Shown here in pieces: positions 17,652 to 24,746 of a DNA stretch of 64,000 nt. The stretch's first letter is position 1; every line of letters starts with the position of its first letter. Both the position numbers and the translations under genes were made by a program. This stretch comes from Rhizobium sp. Root1220. GTDB lineage: Bacteria > Pseudomonadota > Alphaproteobacteria > Rhizobiales > Rhizobiaceae. Under the pieces are notes generated by a model, which searched no databases, was not told the origin of the DNA, and worked only from the letters and a program-made list of their open reading frames with translations. The stretch is from the NCBI RefSeq assembly GCF_001426265.1, contig NZ_LMDG01000032.1:179900-243899 (forward strand), in the 5' to 3' direction.

Positions 17652-18419
17652 TCAGAGATCGTCGAAATCGCGCCCCTTGCGAAGGAGGTAGATGTCCATG
17701 ATCCATCCGTGTCGCGCCCGCGCCTCGGCTCGTTTCCTGAGGATTTCGTCTGCAACATCCGCGAGCCGTCCCGAGCAAATGATCTCGTCGGCGGTGCCGA
17801 GATAGGCACCCCAGAAGATTTCCGCCTCGGGATCTTCGATCTTGGAAAATGCCTGTTCTCCATCGAGCATGACGACCGTGCTGCCGGTACGATTGCCGTG
17901 CTCGGCGAGGCGGCGACCCGTGGTTATCTCAAGCGGCTTGCCAATAAGATTGATTGGAATGTGGTGGCTAGCCGCAAGCGCCTGAACGCTGGTGATGCCG
18001 GGTATGACGCTGAACTCAAAATCCACCGCATTGGTTTGCCTCACGCGTTCGATGATGCGGATGGTGCTGTCGTAAAGGCTCGGGTCGCCCCAGACTAGAA
18101 ACGCGCCGGCACCATCTTGGGGAAGCGCCTGGATCAGTCCGGCAAAGGTTTCGGCAATCGCGGCGTGCCAGGTATCGACGCTGTCCAGATATGTGCGGTC
18201 AGCCGTGGTTCGGGTGGGCAGGGCAAATTCTATGGTTCTGGTGTCGGGATTTGTGAGGTAACGCCTGCAGATCTCGCGCCGGACGGCTGCAAGTCCGTCT
18301 TTCTCAGCCCCCTTTGTGGGGATGTATACCACGTCTGCAGCATTCATGGCATTGATTGCCTGGATCGTCAGATGCTCGGGGTTCCCGGTTCCGATGCCGA
18401 TGATGTGGATATGAGGCAC
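17652..18419 (-). CDS. cobF: Precorrin-6A synthase (deacetylating)
   Basis: About 255 residues. It methylates C1 of precorrin-5 and removes the acetyl group. HIHIIGIGTGNPEHLTIQA, VYIPTKGAEKDGL, FLVWGDPSLYDSTIRI and VIPGITSVQALAASH are family hallmarks. The GTG at 18419 is chosen because GGGAG lies 8 bases upstream and the protein then starts right at the methylase fold; an ATG further upstream would read through the parS palindrome. It is the first gene of the cob operon, transcribed away from repA across a shared ~200-base region. No cobalamin riboswitch was recognised there. Confidence 0.9.
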   Translation of the reverse strand: MPHIHIIGIGTGNPEHLTIQAINAMNAADVVYIPTKGAEKDGLAAVRREICRRYLTNPDTRTIEFALPTRTTADRTYLDSVDTWHAAIAETFAGLIQALPQDGAGAFLVWGDPSLYDSTIRIIERVRQTNAVDFEFSVIPGITSVQALAASHHIPINLIGKPLEITTGRRLAEHGNRTGSTVVMLDGEQAFSKIEDPEAEIFWGAYLGTADEIICSGRLADVADEILRKRAEARARHGWIMDIYLLRKGRDFDDL

Positions 18420-18490
18420 GCCGTCGCTCCCGTTCGATTTCGTTTGTTTTTGGCGCAGCGAACGCCGCTCCGCAAGTGGCAAACCCGAGA

Positions 18491-18506
18491 GTTGGCCGCG
18501 GCCAAC
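18491..18506. promoter_or_regulatory. parS: parS centromere site 1
   Basis: Perfect 16-bp palindrome GTTGGCCGCGGCCAAC, which fits the repABC-family parS consensus GTTNNNNGCNNNNAAC. It lies ~110 bases upstream of repA in the shared cobF-repA intergenic region. An identical copy is in the 5' part of repB. RepB (ParB-like) should bind it. Confidence 0.85.
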
Positions 18507-18618
18507 TTCGGCGCAAGCGCATGCGCTCATTATTGCCGGGAATCCCGAATCATGTCATCTTCGATACGCTTTTTAGCGACGTTTCGACAGAAAAGCGCAT
18601 TGCAGGGGAACAGGTGTT

Positions 18619-19815
18619 TTGGACAATATTGGCGTATCGACGACGGATGTCCGAATTGAGCGGCACGCCATGCAGCTTTCGCGTCAGCTGAAGCTCCTTC
18701 GAGAGAAGCTGTTCCCGCCGCTGTCCCAGAAGACCCTGCGCACATTTACGTCGGGCGAGGCGGCGCAGATAATTGGTGTATCTGACGGATATTTGCGACA
18801 GCTGTCACTCGACGGCAAGGGACCGCAGCCGGATGTGGCAATCAATGGCCGCCGGTCTTACACGCTCGGGCAGATCGGCGAGTTGCGCCAGCATATGGCG
18901 AAGATCAAGCCGAAGGACGCGCTGACCTACCTTCCTCGGCGCCGGTCGGGCGAGAAGCTGCAGACTGTGGCGGTGACGAATTTCAAGGGCGGATCGGCGA
19001 AGACCACCACCACGCTGTATCTGGCCCAATATCTGGCGCTGAATGGCTATCGCGTGCTTGCGATCGATCTTGATCCGCAGGCGTCGCTGTCGTCCATGCT
19101 CGGGGTCCAGCCGGAGTTCGATCTCGGCGATGGCGACACTCTGTATGGCGCCATCCGGTATGACGCCAGCCGGCGCTCGCTGAAGGATATTGTTCGCAAG
19201 ACTTACTTCGACGGGCTCGATCTCGTGCCGGGCAATCTAGAACTTATGGAGTTCGAGCACGAGACGCCTCGCGCCTTGGGCGACCGGCAGCAATCGGGGG
19301 AGGTGTTCTTCCGCCGGGTCGGGGTTGCGATTTCCGAGGTGGAAGCGAACTACGACATCGTCGTGATCGATTGCCCGCCGCAGCTTGGCTACCTGACGCT
19401 GGGAGCCGTGTGCGCGGCCACTTCGCTGCTTATCACCATTCATCCGCAGATGGTGGACGTCGCATCGATGTCGCAGTTCCTGCTGATGACATCAGACCTG
19501 CTCTCGGTCGTCCGCAAGGCAGGGGGCGATCTGCAGCATGATTTTATCAAATACGTGGTGACGCGCCACGAGCCATTCGATGCGCCGCAGTCGCAGATCG
19601 TTGCGCTGTTGCGTAACCTCTTTGGCGACGACGTGCTGACAGCGACGATACTGAAATCCACGGCGATTGCCGATGCCGGTTTGACCAAGCAGTCGCTCTA
19701 CGAAATCGAGAAAGGCCAGGTACGGCGCTCAACCTATGACAGGGCGCTGGAATCGGTCAACGCAGCAAACGGAGAGGTCCTGGCGGGTATCCACAAGGCA
19801 TGGGGTCGGACATGA
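18619..19815 (+). CDS. repA: Plasmid partitioning ATPase RepA (ParA family)
   Basis: A 398-residue ParA-type ATPase of the repABC class. An N-terminal DNA-binding region (FTSGEAAQIIGVSDGYLRQLSLDG) is followed by the deviant Walker A motif KGGSAKTTT, LAIDLDPQASLSSML and the Walker B-like IVVIDCPPQLGYL. RepA segregates the replicon with RepB/parS and represses its own operon. The likely start is TTG at 18619, preceded by AGGGGAA; an ATG at 18670 is possible but would cut family-conserved residues. Its stop overlaps the repB start (ATGA). No repC follows repB. Confidence 0.92.
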   Translation: MDNIGVSTTDVRIERHAMQLSRQLKLLREKLFPPLSQKTLRTFTSGEAAQIIGVSDGYLRQLSLDGKGPQPDVAINGRRSYTLGQIGELRQHMAKIKPKDALTYLPRRRSGEKLQTVAVTNFKGGSAKTTTTLYLAQYLALNGYRVLAIDLDPQASLSSMLGVQPEFDLGDGDTLYGAIRYDASRRSLKDIVRKTYFDGLDLVPGNLELMEFEHETPRALGDRQQSGEVFFRRVGVAISEVEANYDIVVIDCPPQLGYLTLGAVCAATSLLITIHPQMVDVASMSQFLLMTSDLLSVVRKAGGDLQHDFIKYVVTRHEPFDAPQSQIVALLRNLFGDDVLTATILKSTAIADAGLTKQSLYEIEKGQVRRSTYDRALESVNAANGEVLAGIHKAWGRT

Positions 19816-20795
19816 GCAGACGTGATCGGTTGAAGGGCCTTTTCGACGACACTGCGCAGGAGTTGGCCGCGGCCAACCTGGAAGACGAATCTCCGGCGCG
19901 CGGCCCCGCTGGCCCCGTGCGCTCGATGGCGCTGACGCTTGGCAGGATGGAGGAAGAGAGCCGGGCCATGCAAGAGGCTTTGCTCTCCGGCGAGCGCGTC
20001 GTCGAACTCGATCCCGCTCTGATCGATCCCTCCTTTATCCGGGATCGGCTGGCAGATCTGCCACTCGATCTGGAAGACGAGCTTGTCCAGTCGATCCGTG
20101 ACAACGGCCAGGAAGTGCCTATTCTTGTTCGCCGTCATCCGCAGGACGACACACGCTACCAGGTGGTCTATGGGCATCGCCGCCTCCAGGCACTGCGCCT
20201 TCTCGAGCGCAAGGTGCAGGCGATTATCCGTAAGCTCGACGATATCGATGTCGTCATAGCACAGGGGATCGAGAATTCCGCGAGACGGAACCTCTCATAC
20301 ATAGAACGTGCCGTTTTTGCCTTCAATCTGGAGAGCAAGGGCTTCGATCGTCCTGTAATCATGAAGGCACTGTCCACGGACAAGACGGAATTGTCGAAGT
20401 TGATTTCGGTCGCGAAGACGATCCCGATGGAGGTCGTTTCCGCAATTGGTGCAGCGCCTGCAGCCGGCCGTCGGAAATGGATCGCGCTTGCCCAAGGTTG
20501 GACGGCTGCGACCGCGGCGCGCCTTGCCGGGCTGCTTGGTTCACCCGCCTTTGTTTCGGTAGAAAGCGATCGGCGCTTCGAGCTTGTCGTGGCCGAACTC
20601 GCAAAGAAGCAAAGAAAGCCAGAAGCGGCAGAATACGATTGGAAGCCGAGGAACGGCGGTACGATCAAGGGGCGCATCAGGCGTGCGGCTGATTCCTTTA
20701 CGATTGCCTTGAAGACAGGCGATGCCGCGGATTTTGGCGATTACGTGTCTCGTCATCTCGACGAACTCTATGAGGCCTATCGGGCAGCAAAGTAG
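19812..20795 (+). CDS. repB: Plasmid partitioning protein RepB (ParB family)
   Basis: A 327-residue centromere-binding protein. The start MSRRDRLKGLF is typical, and its ATG overlaps the repA stop. The ParB N-domain contains VPILVRRHPQDDTRYQVVYGHRRL. A central helix-turn-helix region (SYIERAVFAFNLESKGF, STDKTELSKLISVAKTIP) follows, and a RepB-specific C-terminus. Codons for residues ~17-22 (ELAAAN) encode the second parS palindrome, so the gene carries its own binding site. In complete repABC units repC would start within ~150-200 bases; here an unrelated gene does. Confidence 0.92.
   Translation: MSRRDRLKGLFDDTAQELAAANLEDESPARGPAGPVRSMALTLGRMEEESRAMQEALLSGERVVELDPALIDPSFIRDRLADLPLDLEDELVQSIRDNGQEVPILVRRHPQDDTRYQVVYGHRRLQALRLLERKVQAIIRKLDDIDVVIAQGIENSARRNLSYIERAVFAFNLESKGFDRPVIMKALSTDKTELSKLISVAKTIPMEVVSAIGAAPAAGRRKWIALAQGWTAATAARLAGLLGSPAFVSVESDRRFELVVAELAKKQRKPEAAEYDWKPRNGGTIKGRIRRAADSFTIALKTGDAADFGDYVSRHLDELYEAYRAAK
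19862..19877. promoter_or_regulatory. parS: parS centromere site 2, inside repB
   Basis: Second perfect copy of GTTGGCCGCGGCCAAC, identical to site 1 and 1371 bases from it, embedded in the repB coding sequence. Other repABC replicons are known with parS at several positions around or within the operon. Confidence 0.83.
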
Positions 20796-20891
20796 CAGGC
20801 ATTCGGTTGGACCGGGTTGCCGAGCTTTGGCCCAGATACGCATCGTCCGTATATTTACCCACAGCAGTGTTTCCCTGCGCTCAACGCCTTA

Positions 20892-20924
20892 GTCAACGAT
20901 GGCGGAAGCTAACTTCCTGTTGAC
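20892..20924. promoter_or_regulatory. Nested dyad upstream of DUF1612 gene
   Basis: GTCAAC (20892-20897) pairs with GTTGAC (20919-20924), and inside them GGAAG (20904-20908) pairs with CTTCC (20913-20917). It lies 30-60 bases before the next gene in the interval where repABC units usually encode the antisense incompatibility RNA. Whether it is an operator, a remnant of that RNA or chance cannot be decided by eye. Confidence 0.35.
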
Positions 20925-20955
20925 TTCTGTTGCGCGTAAATTGAAATAACTAACA

Positions 20956-22083
20956 ATGCGCTATGAAATTGATTCTTCTTTGGTGACGAGCCTGTTACCG
21001 GCCATTGTCCAGGCCGAGGACGGACTGGCGCGCCTGGACGAGCGAACTGCTCGCGCCGCCATCGGCGAGGGGTTTGCGGAGCGGCGTCACTTCTTCGATG
21101 CCATTGGCGCGATGTGGGTGGCAGGCGAACTGGTTCATGTCGAAGATCTCGTCCTGCATGACGCCCACATGGATACGCGCGCGCCGAGCCATGAACTGAC
21201 GATCGCTCACTCGATCCTGCGCGCGCGGCGGCGAATCTGGACGGGAGACCCGGGCTGGGCGCTCAGTCCAGGCGGCCTGCTTACCTTAGCCGGTGCGGGC
21301 GAGGGAGAGGGGAGGGCGCCCGAGACCAAGAGCGCCGAAGCGCAGGTCGATGAAGGCGACGCCGACGAGATGGATGGCACGCTGTCTGCCGAACTGGCAG
21401 AGATCGACGCTGTGCTGGAGCGATCACAGCGTGCGCTGGACAATCATATGCGCGGGTCGGCTCCGACCGGTCGTGTGGAACGCGCCAGGGAGAGACGTCC
21501 CGACGATCCACTTGGTCTCTTCAATGACGAGGAGTGGGACGAAGCAGAGCGCCTGCGCGAATGGCGAAGCGTCATCTTCATCGCCGACGAGTTGCCCCCG
21601 ACGCTTGGTGCCGCCCTGCTCTTCGAGACTTGGGAAAAGATCGAGCCGCTGCGCCGGCAGAACTGGCTCGGGGGTCTGTTGGCCGCAAGTTATCTGCGTG
21701 GCCGAGACAAGGTGCCTTCCCATCTCTTTTCATTCTACGCGGGGTTGAAGACGATCCGCCATGAACGGCGCCGCTCGCGGGATCGGTTCACACGGCTGCA
21801 GGCATTTCTCGAAGCAATGATCGAAAGCGCGGCGACCGGTCTCAAGGAAATGGACCGCCTGTCGCTGGCGCGAACGCAGATGGAAGTGCGCTTCAGGGAT
21901 CGGCGCTCCAACAGCAGTTTGCCGCAGCTCGCCGAATTCGTCCTGTCACGGCCGATGGTCTCTACGGCGATGGTTGCACGCGAGCTGCGGATCACCAGTC
22001 GCGGTGCTCTCAACCTGTTGAACGACATGGGCATCCGCGAAATTACTGGGCGCGGGCGCTATCGCGCCTGGGGTATCATCTAA
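20956..22083 (+). CDS. RHE_PE00001-family protein (DUF1612 with C-terminal HTH)
   Basis: A 375-residue protein of the rhizobial RHE_PE00001/DUF1612 type, named from R. etli p42e. The N-terminal half has LARLDERTARAAIGEGFAER and VHVEDLVLHDAHMD; a variable acidic linker spans residues ~110-185. The C-terminus ends in a winged-helix-like segment (LSRPMVSTAMVARELRITSRGALNLLNDMGIREIT) consistent with the HTH_13 domain. Such proteins are common on rhizobial plasmids; function is unknown, with DNA binding likely. It occupies the slot after repB where repC is expected but shares no resemblance with RepC. Confidence 0.8.
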   Translation: MRYEIDSSLVTSLLPAIVQAEDGLARLDERTARAAIGEGFAERRHFFDAIGAMWVAGELVHVEDLVLHDAHMDTRAPSHELTIAHSILRARRRIWTGDPGWALSPGGLLTLAGAGEGEGRAPETKSAEAQVDEGDADEMDGTLSAELAEIDAVLERSQRALDNHMRGSAPTGRVERARERRPDDPLGLFNDEEWDEAERLREWRSVIFIADELPPTLGAALLFETWEKIEPLRRQNWLGGLLAASYLRGRDKVPSHLFSFYAGLKTIRHERRRSRDRFTRLQAFLEAMIESAATGLKEMDRLSLARTQMEVRFRDRRSNSSLPQLAEFVLSRPMVSTAMVARELRITSRGALNLLNDMGIREITGRGRYRAWGII

Positions 22084-22101
22084 GCCATCTGCAAAAGAAA
22101 A

Positions 22102-22123
22102 CGGCCGGGGGTGAGCCCGGCCG
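22102..22123. terminator. GC-rich hairpin terminator
   Basis: CGGCCGGG-N6-CCCGGCCG, an 8-bp perfect stem preceded by AAAAGAAAA, which becomes a T-run when read from the other strand. It lies between convergent genes. Confidence 0.65.
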
Positions 22124-22181
22124 CTTCCTGTGGTGAACACCCGATCCGTGATCCTGTCACAGAGTGCGGACCGGGCGTTCT

Positions 22182-22208
22182 AGCGCTTCCTTTGCCCCCA
22201 GAAGCGCT
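22182..22208 (+). terminator. Second hairpin terminator
   Basis: AGCGCTTC-N11-GAAGCGCT followed by TTTTA, at the end of the Bax inhibitor-1 gene on the convergent strand. It is a rho-independent shape for plus-strand transcripts. Confidence 0.5.
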
Positions 22209-22213
22209 TTTAC

Positions 22214-22924
22214 CTATTCCCGCTCACCAGTGAAGTTGAGCAGAAGCTGGAAGATGTTGACGAAGTTCAGGTAAAGCGAGAGCGCGCCGAAAACGGCAAG
22301 CTTCTGGTTCGATTCCTGATCGTAGTTCTCCGAATACTGTTCCTTGATATTCTGCGTGTCGTAGGCGGTCAGGCCGACGAATACGAGGATGCCGATCACT
22401 GAGATCGCAAACTGCAGTGCGCTTGAGCCAAGGAAGATGTTGACCACGCTGGCGATGATGACGCCGATCAGGCCCATCATCAGGAACGAGCCAAAGCGGG
22501 AGAGGTCACGCTTCGTCACATAACCGTAAAGGCTCGTCGTACCGAACATGGTCGCGGCGATGAAGAACGTGCGTGCGATGCTCGTGCCGGTGAAGACCAG
22601 GAACACCGAGGCGAGCGACAGGCCCATGACGGCGCAGAAGGCCCAGAACGTCATTTGGGCAGCACCCGCCGACATTGTCTGGATCTTGAAGGAGAAGAAG
22701 AAGACGAAGGCCAGTGGTGCCAGCATCACCACCCACTTCAGCGGTGATTGGAAGATCGGCACATAAAGCGCCGGCGTGCTGCCGACAACGAATGCGACTA
22801 TACCGGTGATGACAAGGCCGATGCCCATGTAGTTGTAGACGCGGAGCATGTGCTGGCGCAGACCTTCGTCAAATATCGCCTGCGATCCTGCGGCCGCCCC
22901 GTAACGCTGATTGATCGGGTTCAT
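22214..22924 (-). CDS. Bax inhibitor-1/YccA family membrane protein
   Basis: A 236-residue inner-membrane protein with about seven hydrophobic helices. LRQHMLRVYNYMGIGLVITGIVAF... (from residue ~23), FFIAATMFGTTSLYGYVTKRDLSRFGSF and FVGLTAYDTQNIKEQYSENYD are hallmark segments of the BI-1/TMBIM family; the last holds the conserved Asp in the di-aspartyl pH-sensor region. Bacterial members (YbhL, BsYetJ) are pH-sensitive calcium leak channels or interact with FtsH. It lies just downstream of the anti-sigma gene on the same strand. Confidence 0.92.
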   Translation of the reverse strand: MNPINQRYGAAAGSQAIFDEGLRQHMLRVYNYMGIGLVITGIVAFVVGSTPALYVPIFQSPLKWVVMLAPLAFVFFFSFKIQTMSAGAAQMTFWAFCAVMGLSLASVFLVFTGTSIARTFFIAATMFGTTSLYGYVTKRDLSRFGSFLMMGLIGVIIASVVNIFLGSSALQFAISVIGILVFVGLTAYDTQNIKEQYSENYDQESNQKLAVFGALSLYLNFVNIFQLLLNFTGERE

Positions 22925-22944
22925 ACTGATCTCCTCGGTTTGAA

Positions 22945-23709
22945 CTAATAAAGGGTGCGGGCAAGCTGATCAGCTGCCCGATCAAGGTTTGCGTTCTTAT
23001 CGCCGCTGACGAGCGCATAAGCCACGTCACCGATCTGCCAATAGGCCGCATCGGCATCGTCGAGCACGACATGTTTGACCGACTGCACGGCAAACGCGCC
23101 CGGCCGTACGGCAAACAAAGAAAGCTTGCCTTCGGTTGTCTGGATCGCCATCTCAACGCTGGGTCCAAACTCCGACGGGAATATCTGCACATCTGCAATC
23201 TTCCAGCCATCCGGCAATTGCGGCATCACGATCGCAGTCGCGGCTCGGATGTCTTCGGCCTTGTAGATTGCCACGGACTGCGACGGCACGGATTGGCGCA
23301 ACACTGCCGTGTGGTAAGCGCGAACAGCATCCTCGACATAGGCAGGGGCGGGAACCGAGGCGGCGACTTCGGTCGCGGTAAATGCGCCAAACGATGTGTG
23401 CGCCACCCAGCCTGCCGCCACAAGGATGCCGACCGCCGCAATCCGCTGCAGCGAATGAAACATGCGGCCATAGGCAAGACCGCGCTCCAATCGCCTCGCG
23501 GCGTCGCGTGTGTCCGGGCGCCCGAAAGCACTCTCGCCGGCAAGCGCGAGTCGCAGTTCGCCCTTCACGCTGAGATCCGCCATCACCTTGGCGGCGGTCG
23601 CCGGGTTCTCTGAAAGGTAGGACTCGACTTGTATCCGGCGCGCCACGTCGAGCTCGCCGTCGACATAGGCATCGAGATCAGCGTCGATGATAGGATCAAT
23701 CGCCTTCAT
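22945..23709 (-). CDS. Membrane anti-sigma factor
   Basis: A 254-residue protein. The N-terminal anti-sigma domain (DADLDAYVDGELDVARRIQVESYLSENP) lacks the zinc His-Cys-Cys set. One membrane helix follows at about residues 86-104 (RIAAVGILVAAGWVAHTSF), then a periplasmic sensor domain. It overlaps the ECF sigma gene by 14 bases, the classical sigma/anti-sigma arrangement, so it should hold that sigma inactive until a periplasmic signal arrives. The Bax inhibitor-1 gene follows 20 bases later and may be in the same operon. Confidence 0.85.
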   Translation of the reverse strand: MKAIDPIIDADLDAYVDGELDVARRIQVESYLSENPATAAKVMADLSVKGELRLALAGESAFGRPDTRDAARRLERGLAYGRMFHSLQRIAAVGILVAAGWVAHTSFGAFTATEVAASVPAPAYVEDAVRAYHTAVLRQSVPSQSVAIYKAEDIRAATAIVMPQLPDGWKIADVQIFPSEFGPSVEMAIQTTEGKLSLFAVRPGAFAVQSVKHVVLDDADAAYWQIGDVAYALVSGDKNANLDRAADQLARTLY

Positions 23710-24235
23710 TGCCGTTCCCTCCGATTAGTCTCAAGTGCGATGCGCGCGGGGTCTTCTCCTCGAACTCGCGAAGTTGGGCGCGAGCGCGCGAGATTCGCGA
23801 CATCAACGTGCCGACCGGTATGCCAAGCGCCTTGGCGGCCTCCTGGTACGAAAGATCTTCGATCGCGACCAGATGCAGGGCTTCGCGCTGCTCTTCCGGC
23901 AGATGAAAGAACGCATCGCGCACCTGCTGCAGCCGCAGTGCGTGTTCCTGGCCAGCCGGCAAGGACTGCTCAGCGTCGATAGCCGCTTCGTCGTGCCGTC
24001 GCTCAAGCGAACGGTTCTGTCGAACGCGATCGATGTGGGCATTGTGCAAAATGGAAAGCAGCCACGTGCGGAGATTGCCGCCGCGCCGGAAGCTCTGCTT
24101 CTTCTCGTAGGCCCTGACCAGCGCATCATGCACAAGGTCTTCGGCGTCATCCGAGTTGCGCACGAGCGAGCGGGCATAGCGCCTGAGCGCCGCGAGCTGG
24201 CCAATGACATCGAATGGGCGTTCTTTCCGTTCCAT
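23696..24235 (-). CDS. ECF-family RNA polymerase sigma factor
   Basis: A 179-residue ECF sigma factor. Region 2 reads LAALRRYARSLVRNSDDAEDLVHDALVRAYEK, and region 4 reads LPEEQREALHLVAIEDLSYQEAAKALGIPVGTLMSRISRAR. It directs RNA polymerase to stress promoters when freed from the overlapping anti-sigma factor. An ECF-like promoter just upstream suggests autoregulation. The anti-sigma, and probably the BI-1 gene, form the rest of the operon. The signal is unknown. Confidence 0.9.
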   Translation of the reverse strand: MERKERPFDVIGQLAALRRYARSLVRNSDDAEDLVHDALVRAYEKKQSFRRGGNLRTWLLSILHNAHIDRVRQNRSLERRHDEAAIDAEQSLPAGQEHALRLQQVRDAFFHLPEEQREALHLVAIEDLSYQEAAKALGIPVGTLMSRISRARAQLREFEEKTPRASHLRLIGGNGNEGD

Positions 24236-24239
24236 GATT

Positions 24240-24270
24240 GAGTATACGAAAGCAGCCGACGTTTTATTCC
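24240..24270 (-). promoter_or_regulatory. Candidate ECF promoter of the sigma operon
   Basis: On the minus strand, GGAATAAA (24263-24270) is followed after 14 bases by CGTATA (24243-24248) and then the sigma start at 24235. GGAATAA/CGTNTA with ~15-base spacing is a common alphaproteobacterial ECF pattern, so the sigma may transcribe itself. The transcript leader would be very short or nearly leaderless, which lowers confidence. Confidence 0.4.
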
Positions 24271-24341
24271 CGGGTGGTCAAAAAAATACACCCGATCGGC
24301 AATCCTTGCTCGGTTGGCCGCTTGTTACACGCCGCCAAACC

Positions 24342-24737
24342 TTAATCCACTCGACCATCCGAGAGTTCGTCAAGGATGGGACAGTCCGGCCACTCGTTGC
24401 CGTGGCAGGCGTGGACCAAATGCTCCAAGGTCCGGCGCAAGTCTGTCAGCTCACGGATCTTGCGGTCTATTTCCGTGAGCTTGGTTTGTGTCAGCTCCTT
24501 GACGTCTGCGCTCGCCCGGCTCCTGTCTTCGTAAAGCGCCAGCAGCTGGCGGCATTCCTCGACCGAGAAGCCGAGGCCGCGCGACCTTTGTAGGAAGCGC
24601 AGCTTGTGCACGTCCGTGGCAGCATAGTCACGATAGCCGTTTCCACCCCGGTCGGGGCGGATCAGGCCGATATCCTCGTAGTAGCGAATGGTCTTCGACG
24701 GCAGGCCGGACCGTTCCGATGCTTCACCGATGTTCAT
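24342..24737 (-). CDS. cueR: Copper-responsive MerR-family regulator CueR
   Basis: A 131-residue MerR-family activator. The winged helix NIGEASERSGLPSKTIRYYEDIGLI is followed by a dimerisation coiled coil and a C-terminal metal loop with Cys111 and Cys119 (CHGNEWPDC, C-x7-C), which matches Cu(I) sensing. It is encoded 9 bases downstream of the copper ATPase on the same strand, so it is co-transcribed. The matching CueR operator is upstream of the ATPase, giving a self-regulated copper export operon. Confidence 0.93.
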   Translation of the reverse strand: MNIGEASERSGLPSKTIRYYEDIGLIRPDRGGNGYRDYAATDVHKLRFLQRSRGLGFSVEECRQLLALYEDRSRASADVKELTQTKLTEIDRKIRELTDLRRTLEHLVHACHGNEWPDCPILDELSDGRVD

Positions 24738-24746
24738 CGTTTTCTC

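Noticed and set aside
16683..18098. 471-codon plus-strand frame opposite cobG/cobF
   Set aside because: No family motifs; it is the mirror of two well-supported cob genes.
18420..18530. Longer cobF N-terminus starting at 18530
   Set aside because: It would add 37 residues unlike any methylase and translate through the parS palindrome; the GTG at 18419 has a proper ribosome-binding site.
18420..18618. Cobalamin riboswitch upstream of cobF
   Set aside because: No B12-box-like GCCACTG element or riboswitch-like stem arrangement could be seen. The region is short and occupied by parS and the repA start.
20796..20955. Antisense incompatibility RNA (ctRNA) gene of a repABC unit
   Set aside because: The interval is in the right place, but no long terminator hairpin or convincing promoter on the minus strand was seen, and there is no repC for it to regulate.
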